Shown here in pieces: positions 15,975-24,751 of a stretch of DNA of 64,000 bases (position 1 is its first letter; each line of letters starts with the position of its first letter). This stretch comes from JAPOUP01 sp965203605 (GTDB lineage Bacteria; Pseudomonadota; Alphaproteobacteria; Rhodobacterales; Rhodobacteraceae), in NCBI GenBank assembly GCA_965203605.1, contig OZ241902.1, positions 1,240,001-1,304,000 of the forward strand. The letters are read 5' to 3'. Both the position numbers and the translations under genes were made by a program. Under the pieces are notes generated by a model. It was not told the DNA's origin. It saw only the letters and a list, made by a program, of their open reading frames with translations, and did no database searches.

Positions 15975-17282
15975 ATGACCGAATTCCGAAGGGAGGCGCT
16001 GCGGGATTTCGTCGACACCACCGACGGTACCTCACCTCCGGTCTATATCGGCCGAGAACGCATCCTCAGGAAAATCGAGGGTTACGCCAATGCCACCTGG
16101 AAGGGAACGGGTGCCCACAGACATGGCGTCGGCAAGGCCACCAACGTCGTGCAGGGCGCCCCCGGTGCCGGCAAGAGCGCCCTTATCGACGAACTTCGGG
16201 AAAGGGCGGCAATCCATGCCCACCTGCCGGAGCAGGCGCGGGTTCTCATGATCTCCGGAGAGGATCTGCTGACCGATCTATCTGACGTACTTGAACTCAT
16301 CGGGCTGGCCGGAGGTGTTTCCGCCAGCATATGGAAAAAACTGTCAACCGGTCTTACGCTGGGAGTCGACCTGGAGGTCGTCAAGGCCCGGGCCGACCTG
16401 TCATGGACTTCGCCCGACAGCCCCCATCCAACCAATGCCCGTGCGCTGGCAAGGAAATTCCCGGCAAGGAAATGGCAGGGTCCCGTCATCCTCTGCATCG
16501 ACGAGACCCAGAACCTGCCCAGAGAAAGACATGCCCCTCACGCCCTGTTCCTGAAAGCGATCCATGGTGGTCTCACCACCCTACCTCTGTCGCTGGTTCT
16601 GGCCGGGTTGAGCGACACGAAAGACGTACTTGATGACATGGGCCTGACACGGCTGTCGGTCCATCCCCTGGGCGGGTTATCCACCCAGCCGGACCCGGAC
16701 CGGGATGGCTACACCGAGGTCATGGATCTGATGCTGTCCTTCTGCGACCATTTCGGCATCGGACACACGGGCCAGACCGCCAGGCTCATGGCCCTGGCCG
16801 CGCCCTGCGAGGGCTGGCCCAGGCACCTGCATTTCGCCCTGCAGGCCCTGGGACGCGGTGTCCTGGAGACCGACGGCGACCTGACCGCAGTCAACTGGCC
16901 GCGCATCCTGCGGGAGGCGGCCGACAGCCGTCAGGAATACTACCGGATACAGCAGGACGGGGATATGAAGGACAGCCATCTCCTCGTGGCCCGGACAATG
17001 CAGGGATTCCGCGATGGCATGGCAGGCAGCGCCGTCACGGATCTGATCCAGCGCTTCGTGGAGGACCGTCCGGGGCTGCGGCTGCCCGAAAGCATGTCCC
17101 CTGTCGGATTCCGCAGCCGTCTGATCCACCGCGGCGTCCTGCACATGGAGATGGACGGCGCCTATCACAGCCCCATCCCCTCGTTCCGCAGCTTCCTCGT
17201 CAGGGCCGGAGGACTGGATACCGACAGCCGCCCGGAAGGGGAACCGACGGAAACGGACAGGGATATGGACTTCAGCCCCTGA
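15975..17282 (+). CDS. Orphan AAA+ ATPase (Orc/TniB-like P-loop protein)
   Basis: 435 residues. Walker A is GAPGAGKS at residues 61-68, Walker B VILCIDE at 171-177 followed by TQNL, and a sensor-1-like LVLAGLSDT at 207-215. The GLSDTKDVLDDMGLTRL and PLGGLS stretch resembles Orc1/Cdc6 and TniB/IstB-type ATPases. The C-terminal half (residues ~240-400) could be a winged-helix adaptor but shows no certain motif. No transposase, TniQ or nuclease gene that could be its partner is intact nearby. Start ATG 15975 has only a weak upstream AAGGG. It lies 385 bases after tRNA-Ser in accessory DNA. Function unknown; DNA-targeting or defence roles are only possibilities. Confidence 0.7.
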   Translation: MTEFRREALRDFVDTTDGTSPPVYIGRERILRKIEGYANATWKGTGAHRHGVGKATNVVQGAPGAGKSALIDELRERAAIHAHLPEQARVLMISGEDLLTDLSDVLELIGLAGGVSASIWKKLSTGLTLGVDLEVVKARADLSWTSPDSPHPTNARALARKFPARKWQGPVILCIDETQNLPRERHAPHALFLKAIHGGLTTLPLSLVLAGLSDTKDVLDDMGLTRLSVHPLGGLSTQPDPDRDGYTEVMDLMLSFCDHFGIGHTGQTARLMALAAPCEGWPRHLHFALQALGRGVLETDGDLTAVNWPRILREAADSRQEYYRIQQDGDMKDSHLLVARTMQGFRDGMAGSAVTDLIQRFVEDRPGLRLPESMSPVGFRSRLIHRGVLHMEMDGAYHSPIPSFRSFLVRAGGLDTDSRPEGEPTETDRDMDFSP

Positions 17283-17581
17283 ACCGGTGGGACCGGCGTG
17301 GAACACCGGTTCCCATGAATCATCGTTTGGCGCCGAACGCCCCAAGGATATTGTTGGCCTCGAACACCCCGGCAATCTCTTCGTGACCGGACCCCCACTT
17401 CCAGTCCGAAGTGCAACACGGGCCATCCGCGCAGGAGCGCTTGACGGAACAAGCTCACACATAGCGGCTAGGCTCCTTTCAGCGAACCGCGAACTTATGC
17501 CCGGATCAATCCTTCGACAGTGAAGAGAGCCATCTTCGTATCGTCGGCGATGGCGCCGCGCAACCCTTGAAGCGTTGGCAG
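17283..17581. other. Spacer containing a solitary IS end
   Basis: The only feature is the lone terminal repeat at 17393-17419. On the minus strand, a short frame just left of it ends with HEEIAGVFEANNILGAFGAK and a stop, which might be the tail of a gene cut by the former insertion; I cannot identify it. Confidence 0.35.
17393..17419. repeat. Solitary terminal inverted repeat of the IS30-type element
   Basis: CCCCACTTCCAGTCCGAAGT plus GCAACAC is the same sequence as the terminal repeat at 19271 of copy B. The internal IS sequence is not present beyond it, so this is either the scar of a deleted copy or a captured end. Confidence 0.8.
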
Positions 17582-19148
17582 TCAATCGGCGGGTTCAGCC
17601 CCCATACGGAGCAGGTTACGAGCCTCGCGTCCACAGATCACGGCGATGTGGTGCATCGTCCGGCCGGGCGTCCGGTACCTGGTGTCATAGCCGCGCGCCC
17701 GGATCTGCGCCAGCGCATCCGCAAGCGCGGCGTCAGCCTTGTCTTCGGATGCCGCCATCTTGAATTCGACCACAAACACCTGCGCGCCAATCAGCACGAC
17801 CAGACCGGCTCGACCTGGCTGGAAACTTCCTCGGCCCGCACCTCCACTTCCACCGCACGCAAACACATATGTAACAGGCTCGCCTGCCAGGCTTCATAAC
17901 GGGCTAACTCGCCGTGCGCATGCCACTGGTAGGGGATGCTGGAAAACCACGCTCTCAGCCGGCTTTCAAAGCCCTCAAAGTCATTCTCCTCCAGCAGCGA
18001 CTTCAGAGAACGACCTCGTTCCAGCCGCCCCCGGCCAGCCTTGTCGAAATGGTCGAGCAAGGCATCGTTGAGGCTCAAGCGCACTTCAAGATTGGGGTAG
18101 TCGAGGCGATAGAAGATCCTGTGGCCCTCCATCGCCTCTTCCGTGATGGTTAGATAGCCAGTCTGGAACAGCTGAGCCTCAGCCGAAATATCCTCGACAT
18201 CAAATTTCGAGACCAGGGCCATGTCGGCCATCCGACCTTCCAGTTCCATCGCACTGACCGAATTCGCCTCCAGTGTCCTGGACAGGAAGTTCGGCGAACC
18301 CGTCTCAAACCAGTAGGGCCGGAATTCGCGCCGGTCGAGCAGCAGAAGCACGTCAAAAGGATTACAGACCCGCGTTTCACCGCGCCAGTGCTAGCCATTA
18401 TACCAGGTCCGGATCGCCTCGCGGTCCAACCCGTCAATCTCGGCGGCGAAGACCGTGTCTATATCCTTGTCGGTATAGCCGCACAGCGTCGCATAGCGTG
18501 GATCTAGACTGATATCCTTCAGATTGTTGAGCCCGGAAAACAGGCTGACCCTTGAGAACATGCTGACGCCGGTGACCAGCACGAGGCGGACATGGGCGGC
18601 GCTGTCCTTGATGATTCCATAAAGGCCGCGCAGATAATCCCGATTGACCGTTGCAAAACCAGAATCGTGCAGCACATCCAGAATCGGCTTGTCGTATTCA
18701 TCCACCAGAACCACCACACGCTGCCCGGTGCTGGCGTGCAGGCGGTCGAGAACGTTGCGCAAGCGCGTCGAACCAGTCTTGGCAGTCTCGGACACAGAGA
18801 GACCATATTCGCGTTCCAGACTTTCCAACTGTTCCAGAATGCCGCCTTCAACATCCTCCGGCGCAGCGTATTCCCCACCGAAGCTCAGGCGTAGCACTGG
18901 GTGAGTTTTCGACCAGTCCCAATGCTTATGGATATGCAACCCTTCGAACAACGCCTCGCTACCCGCGAACAACTCCCTGATCGTATCGATGAGCAGACTC
19001 TTGCCAACCGGCACCGTCGCGAAAGGAAATAACGGCGCCCTTCGTCAACCATCTGCCGAATCAGAGGGGTCTTGTCGACATAGTGGAACCCCTCGGTTCG
19101 CATCGTCCTGAAATCCTGAATTCCGATGGGCAGGCGTTTGCGATTCAT
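17582..19148 (-). pseudogene. AAA-ATPase_like / PD-(D/E)XK family gene with three lesions
   Basis: The protein would start MNRKRLPIGIQDFRTMRTEG and continue FHYVDKTPLI, typical of the large family with an N-terminal AAA-ATPase_like domain and a C-terminal PD-(D/E)XK domain. A frameshift near 19015 falls inside the P-loop region (the GKSLLIDTIREL part is in another frame). VVVLVDEYDKPILDVL is the Walker B. At 18390-18392 a TAG follows WYNG where relatives continue with Tyr. The frame then resumes (NPFDVLLLLDRREFRPYWFE) until a second frameshift near 17820, after which QVFVVEFKMA, the nuclease motif, is in a third frame. Members are often linked to mobile DNA. Not functional as read. Confidence 0.85.
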
Positions 19149-19297
19149 GGATTGATCTCCTTCTTCAAGTTTGAGGGAGCCATCCAACTTTCACGGGAAG
19201 CCCGATTGATCACCGCCTCAAACTTTAGATACTATCTACACTTCCGTCTCCCAAACCATTGTTATCGTTCCCCACTTCCAGTCCGAAGTGCAACACT

Positions 19298-19331
19298 GGC
19301 CATTTTCCCCGTCCGGGCGGGGAAAATGGCC
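19298..19331. repeat. Subterminal hairpin of IS copy B
   Basis: Two 17-base arms (GGCCATTTTCCCCGTCC and its near-perfect complement) with a single T/C difference, lying immediately inside the right terminal repeat. The same position in copies C and D also forms a hairpin, in D with a different sequence. Confidence 0.9.
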
Positions 19332-19573
19332 GGAAGGCGGGATTTCCGGCCCCCTGGCGCCGGTGATTCCGGGCCCGGGACGGCTGGAGTCCCTTCGCGG
19401 GAGAGCCTGGCGGCGCTTTCCGGGCAGCGCAGGGCCGCCGCCGGGGCGGGTCGCGTCCGTCCGGGCGCAGGGAGGGCGCAGCCCGACCGGAGCCCGGACG
19501 GACGCGACGGCGAAATCCTGTCCACCCCCTTCCGGCGCAGCCATCCGCGCTGGCGGGAGGCGGGCGGGCCGCG

Positions 19574-20537
19574 TCAGGGAGGGCGGACCCGGTGGAACAC
19601 CTCGGCGGGCGTCCTGTAGCCCAGCGCCCGGCGCGGACGCGCGTCCGTGCGGTCCTGCACCGCTTTCACCTCATCGTCGCTGACCGCCCGTAGGTCCGTC
19701 CCCTTCGGCAGGTACTGCCGCACCAGCCCGTTGGTGTGCCCGGTCGGGCCCCTCTCCCAGGAGTGGTAGGGGGTCGGGAGGAAGAAGCCGGCCTTCAGCG
19801 CCTCCGCCACGCCGGCGTGGCCCGCGAACTCCCTGCCGTTGTCCGCCGTGACCGTGTGGACGGGGGTGTCGGACGGCGGCGGCATCGCCGGCATCGCGGC
19901 GGAGACCGCAGCCGAGGTGGGCCGGCCAGCCCTCCGTGAATACGTGTATTTCGAGGCCCTGTCCACAAGGGAGACCACCGCCCCGCTGTGGCCCCTGCCG
20001 ATGATCGTGTCGGCCTCCCGGTCGCCCACACGCTCCCTGCCCTCCACCTCCGCAGGCCTCCCGGAGATGTCCACCCGGCCCGGGATGTGGCCCCGACCCG
20101 AGTGCCTGCCACCCCCCGGTTCGGTTTTTTCCCGCGGCGGCGCAGCAGCGGGAACAGCCCGCCGCCCGCCTTCCGGTCGGCCTCGGATACTCATATATCC
20201 ACTGCCGGCCCACCGCCCAGCCACCCTCCAGCCGCAGCCGTCCCGCGATCCGCTCCGGGCTCCAGCCCTCTTCCAGAAACCCCTCGACGCCCGCCCGGCG
20301 CTCCGCCGTCATCCTCCGGGGGACCCTGGACGCCCCGCTGCGGCGCGCCTCCGCTTTCCCCCGCCCCTCGCCGGGGCTGTAGCCCGAATCCCCGCCGTTC
20401 CGGCGCAGCTCCCGCCAGACCGACGAACGGTCACGGCCCGGACGGGCCGCGACCGCCCCGTTCGACAGCCCGCTTTCCTTCAGCGCGCCGATCTGGCATC
20501 CATCCCCATGGGTCAGGTGGCGCTGGCCCTCGGGCAT
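19574..20537 (-). pseudogene. IS30-family transposase, frameshifted (copy B)
   Basis: The N-terminal frame starts MPEGQRHLTHGDGCQIGALK and runs through WSPERIAGRLRLEGGWAVGR. Between about 20200 and 20110 there are two small length changes relative to the other copies, so the continuation is in a different frame: GRGHIPGRVDISGRPAEVEG, READTIIGRGHSG (first Asp), HTVTADNGREFAGH (second Asp) and GLVRQYLPKGTD. The residue 34 positions after the second Asp, Glu in active IS30 transposases, is Gly (in RGPTGHTNG). It ends TPAEVFHRVRPP. Not translatable as one protein. Confidence 0.88.
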
Positions 20538-20656
20538 GACAGTCTCCCCTGTTTCGTCACAGGGACTGTCGCCGCTTTCTGGCCGATCCGCAACATCATG
20601 CGGCAGGAAAACCGGTCACCACCGCCACTGGTGTTGCACTTCGGACTGGAATGGGG

Positions 20657-21029
20657 CGTTCATATCAATCCGTCGATCCTTTGATTTCCGGATAGGGCGG
20701 CAAAGATGTTGTTGAAAATTGTGTTGCCCATGCATCCTCGCATCCTCGGCGGTCTCAGCTTTCAGATCGCGTTTCAGGACTTTGTAGGGCTGCCGTCTGG
20801 CCCGTCCTAGAAACAGGCCTGCCACACGAAGGAGCTTTCCTCGTCATCAACAAACCAGCAGGCAATATCCCCCACCGAATCGCTCGAAGATTTCACTTCG
20901 CCAATGGTCGGATGGCATATACCGGCGCCCTTGATCTCCACCTCAATCCTTTTCATTGCCAGTCTCCGGCATTCCGATGTCAGGTCCGGCGAACACCACG
21001 AAGAGGTCTTCGGCACCGGTCCATTATAC
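20657..21029. other. Spacer between two IS copies with one small frame
   Basis: The stretch between copy B and fossil copy E. It contains the small minus-strand frame listed separately and otherwise no recognisable feature. Confidence 0.35.
20807..20956 (-). CDS. Small hypothetical protein (49 residues)
   Basis: The frame MKRIEVEIKGAGICHP, then GEVKSSSDSVGDIACWFVDD and ESSFVWQACF, has a protein-like, acidic composition and an ATG at 20954-20956 preceded by GGAGACTGGCA. I do not recognise it. It lies between two IS copies and could be an accessory gene or chance. Confidence 0.3.
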   Translation of the reverse strand: MKRIEVEIKGAGICHPTIGEVKSSSDSVGDIACWFVDDEESSFVWQACF

Positions 21030-21410
21030 CCCCCAAGTTCACCCTGAGTTGCAACACTAAAGACGATGGTGACCGGTTTCCCGAACATATGATGACGCCA
21101 GTCGGCCGGGAAGCGGCGACATTCCCAGCGACCAGACAACGTAGACTGCCATGCCGAAAGGCGACCACCACCTGACCACAAGGATGAATACCGGAGATAT
21201 GCGCTGGGGAGAAACCAGCCGTCGTATCTGGCCATGGACTGGGTACATGGCCGCAACCGTACGGCGGTCTGGCGCGGCGTTTGCCCGAACGGCCGAGGTT
21301 GGGGAACGCGGCTTCCGGGAAAGATGACGCCCGAGCGTTAGGCACATGTGGATGACAGGAACCCTGAGCGGATCGCAGGGTGGCTCCAGCCGGAGCGTGG
21401 GCAGATCAGG
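21030..21410 (+). mobile_element. Fossil IS30-type copy E, strongly decayed 5' part
   Basis: The sequence follows the left part of the intact copies with many substitutions and gaps: a degraded terminal repeat ending GTTGCAACAC, GATGGTGACCGGTTTCC, GGCCGGGAAGCGGCGACA, an ATGCCGAAAGGCGACCACCA where the transposase would start, then GGATGACGCC-like blocks. Similarity fades about 21410. No frame is usable. It is more divergent than copies A-D, so it comes from an older insertion or a sister lineage. The open frame of recD2 extends backwards into it, which misleads start prediction. Confidence 0.7.
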
Positions 21411-21615
21411 CATATGTACGGGCGGGTACGGAAGTAACTTCCGAAAGCCCGGCTCGCTTGAGAACACGTTGATTGTGGAATCGGGCGTTCTATTGGATAT
21501 GCTACTTCCCATGATACCTACCCCGGGATTGCCTACGACGGCACAGGTCAAGACGCTGTCGCCAATTGGGCCGGTAATTCGATATAGCTGTTGTCGACCC
21601 GTAAGGAGCGGTGAA

Positions 21616-23898
21616 TTGAATTCTGTGGATTTCCCATCGCACGACCGACGCAGGGAAGAACCCGGACTGCGAACGCGGAGTGTCGGTTTGAGGAACTCGG
21701 TGCCAAAACCGGAACAGGGCTCGGATGAAATACTCGCCGGGCAGGTCGAGCGAGTGACATTTCATAACGAGGAAAACGGGTTCTGTGTGCTTCGTGTGAA
21801 GGCCCGAGGCCATCGCGAATTGGTCACTGTCGTCGGCCACTCACCAATGGTTTCGGCCGGAGAATGGATCACCACGACCGGCATCTGGATCAATGACCGC
21901 AATTATGGCCTTCAGTTCAAGGCAAGATACCTCAAGACTTCATCCCCCTCCACAACTGAAGGAATTGAAAGATACCTGGGTTCCGGGATGATTCGTGGAA
22001 TCGGTCCGGTCTACGCGAAACGTTTGGTGAGGGCCTTCGGCACCGATGTCTTCGACATTGTCGAGACCAATCCTGAACGCCTTCGCGAGGTTGAGGGAAT
22101 CGGTCCAATTCGTGCGGAAAAGATCACCGAAGGCTGGGCGGATCAAAAGGTCATCAGGGAAATCATGGTCTTTCTGCACCAGCATGGCGTGGGAACGGCA
22201 AAGGCCGTCAGAATATTCAAGACATACGGAATCGACTCCGTACAGATCATGAACGAGAACCCGTACCGTCTGGCGAAAGACATAGTCGGTATCGGATTCC
22301 GCACCGCTGACCTGATTGCCGAAAAACTGGGAATTGAGAAGACAGCGTCAGTCCGCGTAAGGGCAGGAATATCCTTTGCACTGAACGAAGCACTGGCCAA
22401 CGGACACTGCGCATTGCCTCGCTTAGACCTGATCAGACTTGCGGAAAAGCTGCTGGAGGTCCCGAGTGAACTCATCGAGGATGCCATCCATCTGGAAGTC
22501 ACGGACGGAACGGTGACGAGCGACTCGATCCGCGACACAGAGTGCCTTTTCCTCGCCAAACTTCATATCGCGGAACGTGGAATTGCGGAACAGCTGAGGC
22601 GGATCGCGGATGGGGCACTGCCTTGGGACGCGATTGACGTCGAAAGGGCGATGCCCTGGATCGAAAGGAAGACGGGTCTGCGCCTTGCGGAGAGCCAGAA
22701 AGATGCCATCAGGCTCGCGCTGCGTTCGAAAATCCTCGTGATAACCGGCGGTCCGGGTGTCGGAAAGACAACCATTGTAAACTCCATCCTGCGTATTCTC
22801 GAAATGAAATCAGCGAAAATTCTGCTTTGCGCTCCCACCGGTCGGGCAGCCAAACGGATGATGGAAACAACAGGCCGGGAAGCGAAAACGATCCATCGCC
22901 TCCTTGAATTCGACCCCCAATCCTTTGGATTCAAACGGAATGACGACAGTCCGCTGAACTGCGACCTCCTCGTGATCGACGAGAGCTCGATGGTGGACGT
23001 GCCACTGATGAATTCAATGCTGAAGGCAGTTCCAAGCGGATCGGCGCTATTGATCGTCGGAGACATCGACCAGCTTCCTTCCGTCGGTCCAGGTCAGGTC
23101 CTCGCCGACATAATCGACTCCGGTGCCGTTCCAGTGGTCACGCTACGGGAGGTCTTCCGTCAGGCGGCGCGGAGCCAGATAATCACCAACGCCCACCGGA
23201 TCAATCAAGGCCGTATACCTGACCTCAGCAAACCAACGGGCGAAACCGATTTCTATTTTGTTCCGGCAGACGACCCCGAGCAGGCGGTTCCCCGAATCAT
23301 TCAACTTGTCCGCAGCCGGATTCCACGTCGGTTTGGTCTCGATCCGGTCAAGGACATCCAGGTGCTGTGCCCCATGAATCGCGGTGGTGTCGGCGCCCGC
23401 TCGCTGAACATCGAACTCCAGGCATGCCTCAATCCGGCAACCGACGGAAAGGTGGAACGCTTCGGCTGGTCCTTCGCCGCAGGTGACAAAGTCATGCAGA
23501 TCCAGAACGACTACGACAGGGACATCTACAACGGCGACATCGGGATGGTCACGACCGTCGATGCCGACGAAGGCGAACTCGAGGTGAACTTCGATGGACG
23601 TCCAGTCAAAATCCCGTTCAATGAATTGGATACCTTGGTGCCTGCGTATGCCATCACGGTTCACAAGAGTCAGGGGTCCGAGTTTCCGGCTGTGGTCATA
23701 CCGGTGATGACCCAGCATTACACAATGCTGCAGCGCAACCTGTTCTATACGGCGGTTACGCGCGGCAGGAAACTTGTCGTGCTGGTTGGACAGAAACGTG
23801 CGGTGGCGATCGCGACAAGGAATGTCTCCGGTCGCCGACGCTGGTCAAAACTGGGTCAATGGCTCGGGGATTTCGGCAAGTGCGCGGTGCGGGGATGA
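21616..23898 (+). CDS. recD2: RecD2-type 5'-3' DNA helicase
   Basis: A superfamily 1B helicase of the RecD2 group, which acts without RecBC. The 760-residue protein has the OB-like N-terminal domain (LAGQVERVTFHNEENGFCVL), helix-hairpin-helix repeats (IRGIGPVYAKRLVRAFGTDV, LREVEGIGPIRAEKI), Walker A GGPGVGKTT, motif II LLVIDESSMVDV, motif III VGDIDQLPSVGPGQ and motif VI YTAVTRGRKLVVLVG. The frame is open far upstream into IS fossil E, but TTG at 21616-21618 has AAGGAG at a 7-base spacing and gives the normal length. Convergent with rlmE, 3 bases apart. Confidence 0.93.
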   Translation: MNSVDFPSHDRRREEPGLRTRSVGLRNSVPKPEQGSDEILAGQVERVTFHNEENGFCVLRVKARGHRELVTVVGHSPMVSAGEWITTTGIWINDRNYGLQFKARYLKTSSPSTTEGIERYLGSGMIRGIGPVYAKRLVRAFGTDVFDIVETNPERLREVEGIGPIRAEKITEGWADQKVIREIMVFLHQHGVGTAKAVRIFKTYGIDSVQIMNENPYRLAKDIVGIGFRTADLIAEKLGIEKTASVRVRAGISFALNEALANGHCALPRLDLIRLAEKLLEVPSELIEDAIHLEVTDGTVTSDSIRDTECLFLAKLHIAERGIAEQLRRIADGALPWDAIDVERAMPWIERKTGLRLAESQKDAIRLALRSKILVITGGPGVGKTTIVNSILRILEMKSAKILLCAPTGRAAKRMMETTGREAKTIHRLLEFDPQSFGFKRNDDSPLNCDLLVIDESSMVDVPLMNSMLKAVPSGSALLIVGDIDQLPSVGPGQVLADIIDSGAVPVVTLREVFRQAARSQIITNAHRINQGRIPDLSKPTGETDFYFVPADDPEQAVPRIIQLVRSRIPRRFGLDPVKDIQVLCPMNRGGVGARSLNIELQACLNPATDGKVERFGWSFAAGDKVMQIQNDYDRDIYNGDIGMVTTVDADEGELEVNFDGRPVKIPFNELDTLVPAYAITVHKSQGSEFPAVVIPVMTQHYTMLQRNLFYTAVTRGRKLVVLVGQKRAVAIATRNVSGRRRWSKLGQWLGDFGKCAVRG

Positions 23899-23901
23899 CT
23901 G

Positions 23902-24675
23902 TTAAACGGTCGGTGGACTTGACGCACCTCTGGAACTTCCCGAGCGACCGCCGTCATTCGGTGCCACCAGCGCTGGCCGCCGGAATCCCAGAGCAACAAC
24001 ATACCGTTCGGAACTGTCCGTGCGCGATGCGGGAGGCTTGGCATTGATGACCTTTCTGAAGCGACGCTTGAGCATCCGCTGCAAATCGACCTCGGCCCCG
24101 CCCGCCAGCACCTTTGCCACGAACACACCGCCCTCTCCAAGCACCTCAACGGCAAAGTGCGCCGCCGCTTCGCAAAGGGCGACAATCCGGAGGTGATCTG
24201 TCCGCCGATGACCGGATGCCGGCGCCGCCATGTCGGAAAGCACCGCGTCCGCCGAACCACCGAGCCATTCCATCACCCGATGGTCCGCCCCATCATCAAG
24301 GAAGTCAAGCTGATGAAACTCCACTCCAGGAATGGGGTCGACCGCCTTGATGTCCACACCGATCACCCTGCCAACCGCCCTACCGGACAGTCCGCCCATG
24401 GCGTTCACCCGAACCGCCGCCACCTGACTCCAACCGCCAGGTGCGCATCCGAGATCAACAACCCGTGCGCCGGGAGTCAGAAATCCGTACCTGTCGTCCA
24501 GCTCAAGGAGCTTGAACGCCGCTCGCCCGCGGTAGCCTTCCGCTTTGGCTCGTTTCACATATGGATCATTGAGCTGCCGTTCCAGCCATCTCGTCGAGCC
24601 TGTACGTCGCCCTTTTGCGGTCCTGACCCTGACGCGGAGTTCCCGCTGCCCGCGACCGCTTGTCTCTCTGGCCAT
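23902..24675 (-). CDS. rlmE: 23S rRNA (U2552) 2'-O-methyltransferase (RlmE/FtsJ)
   Basis: Methylates U2552 in the A-loop of 23S rRNA with SAM. Visible are DPYVKRAKAEGYRGRAAFKL, the SAM motif VVDLGCAPGGWSQ, the catalytic-region VLSDMAAPASGHRRTDH and GVFVAKVLAGGAEVDL. The ATG at 24673-24675 (MARETSGRGQREL) matches the usual start; an ATG at 24712-24714 adds 13 residues and lacks a better ribosome-binding site. The protein has a C-terminal tail of basic and Ser-rich residues. ppx lies 76 bases upstream on the same strand, a frequent alphaproteobacterial pairing. Confidence 0.93.
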   Translation of the reverse strand: MARETSGRGQRELRVRVRTAKGRRTGSTRWLERQLNDPYVKRAKAEGYRGRAAFKLLELDDRYGFLTPGARVVDLGCAPGGWSQVAAVRVNAMGGLSGRAVGRVIGVDIKAVDPIPGVEFHQLDFLDDGADHRVMEWLGGSADAVLSDMAAPASGHRRTDHLRIVALCEAAAHFAVEVLGEGGVFVAKVLAGGAEVDLQRMLKRRFRKVINAKPPASRTDSSERYVVALGFRRPALVAPNDGGRSGSSRGASSPPTV

Positions 24676-24751
24676 GTCTAAGTCCGGAACAGCCTCCTGC
24701 ACTTCGGAAACCATAATACCGTTTCAGGAACCGATCCGCTACCAAAGAGCC

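Larger units (their letters stand above)
19271..20656 (-). mobile_element. IS30-type insertion sequence, copy B, both ends intact
   Basis: A 1386-bp element with terminal inverted repeats (one end CCCACTTCCAGTCCGAAGTG, the other the complement of CCCCATTCCAGTCCGAAGTG). The 5-bp sequence CGTTC flanks it at 19266-19270 and 20657-20661 and is taken as the target-site duplication. Between transposase stop and the right end lies a ~270-base non-coding tail with two long inverted repeats. The host site is just upstream of the AAA/PD-(D/E)XK pseudogene. IS30 elements usually make 2-3 bp duplications, so 5 bp is slightly unusual. Confidence 0.92.
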
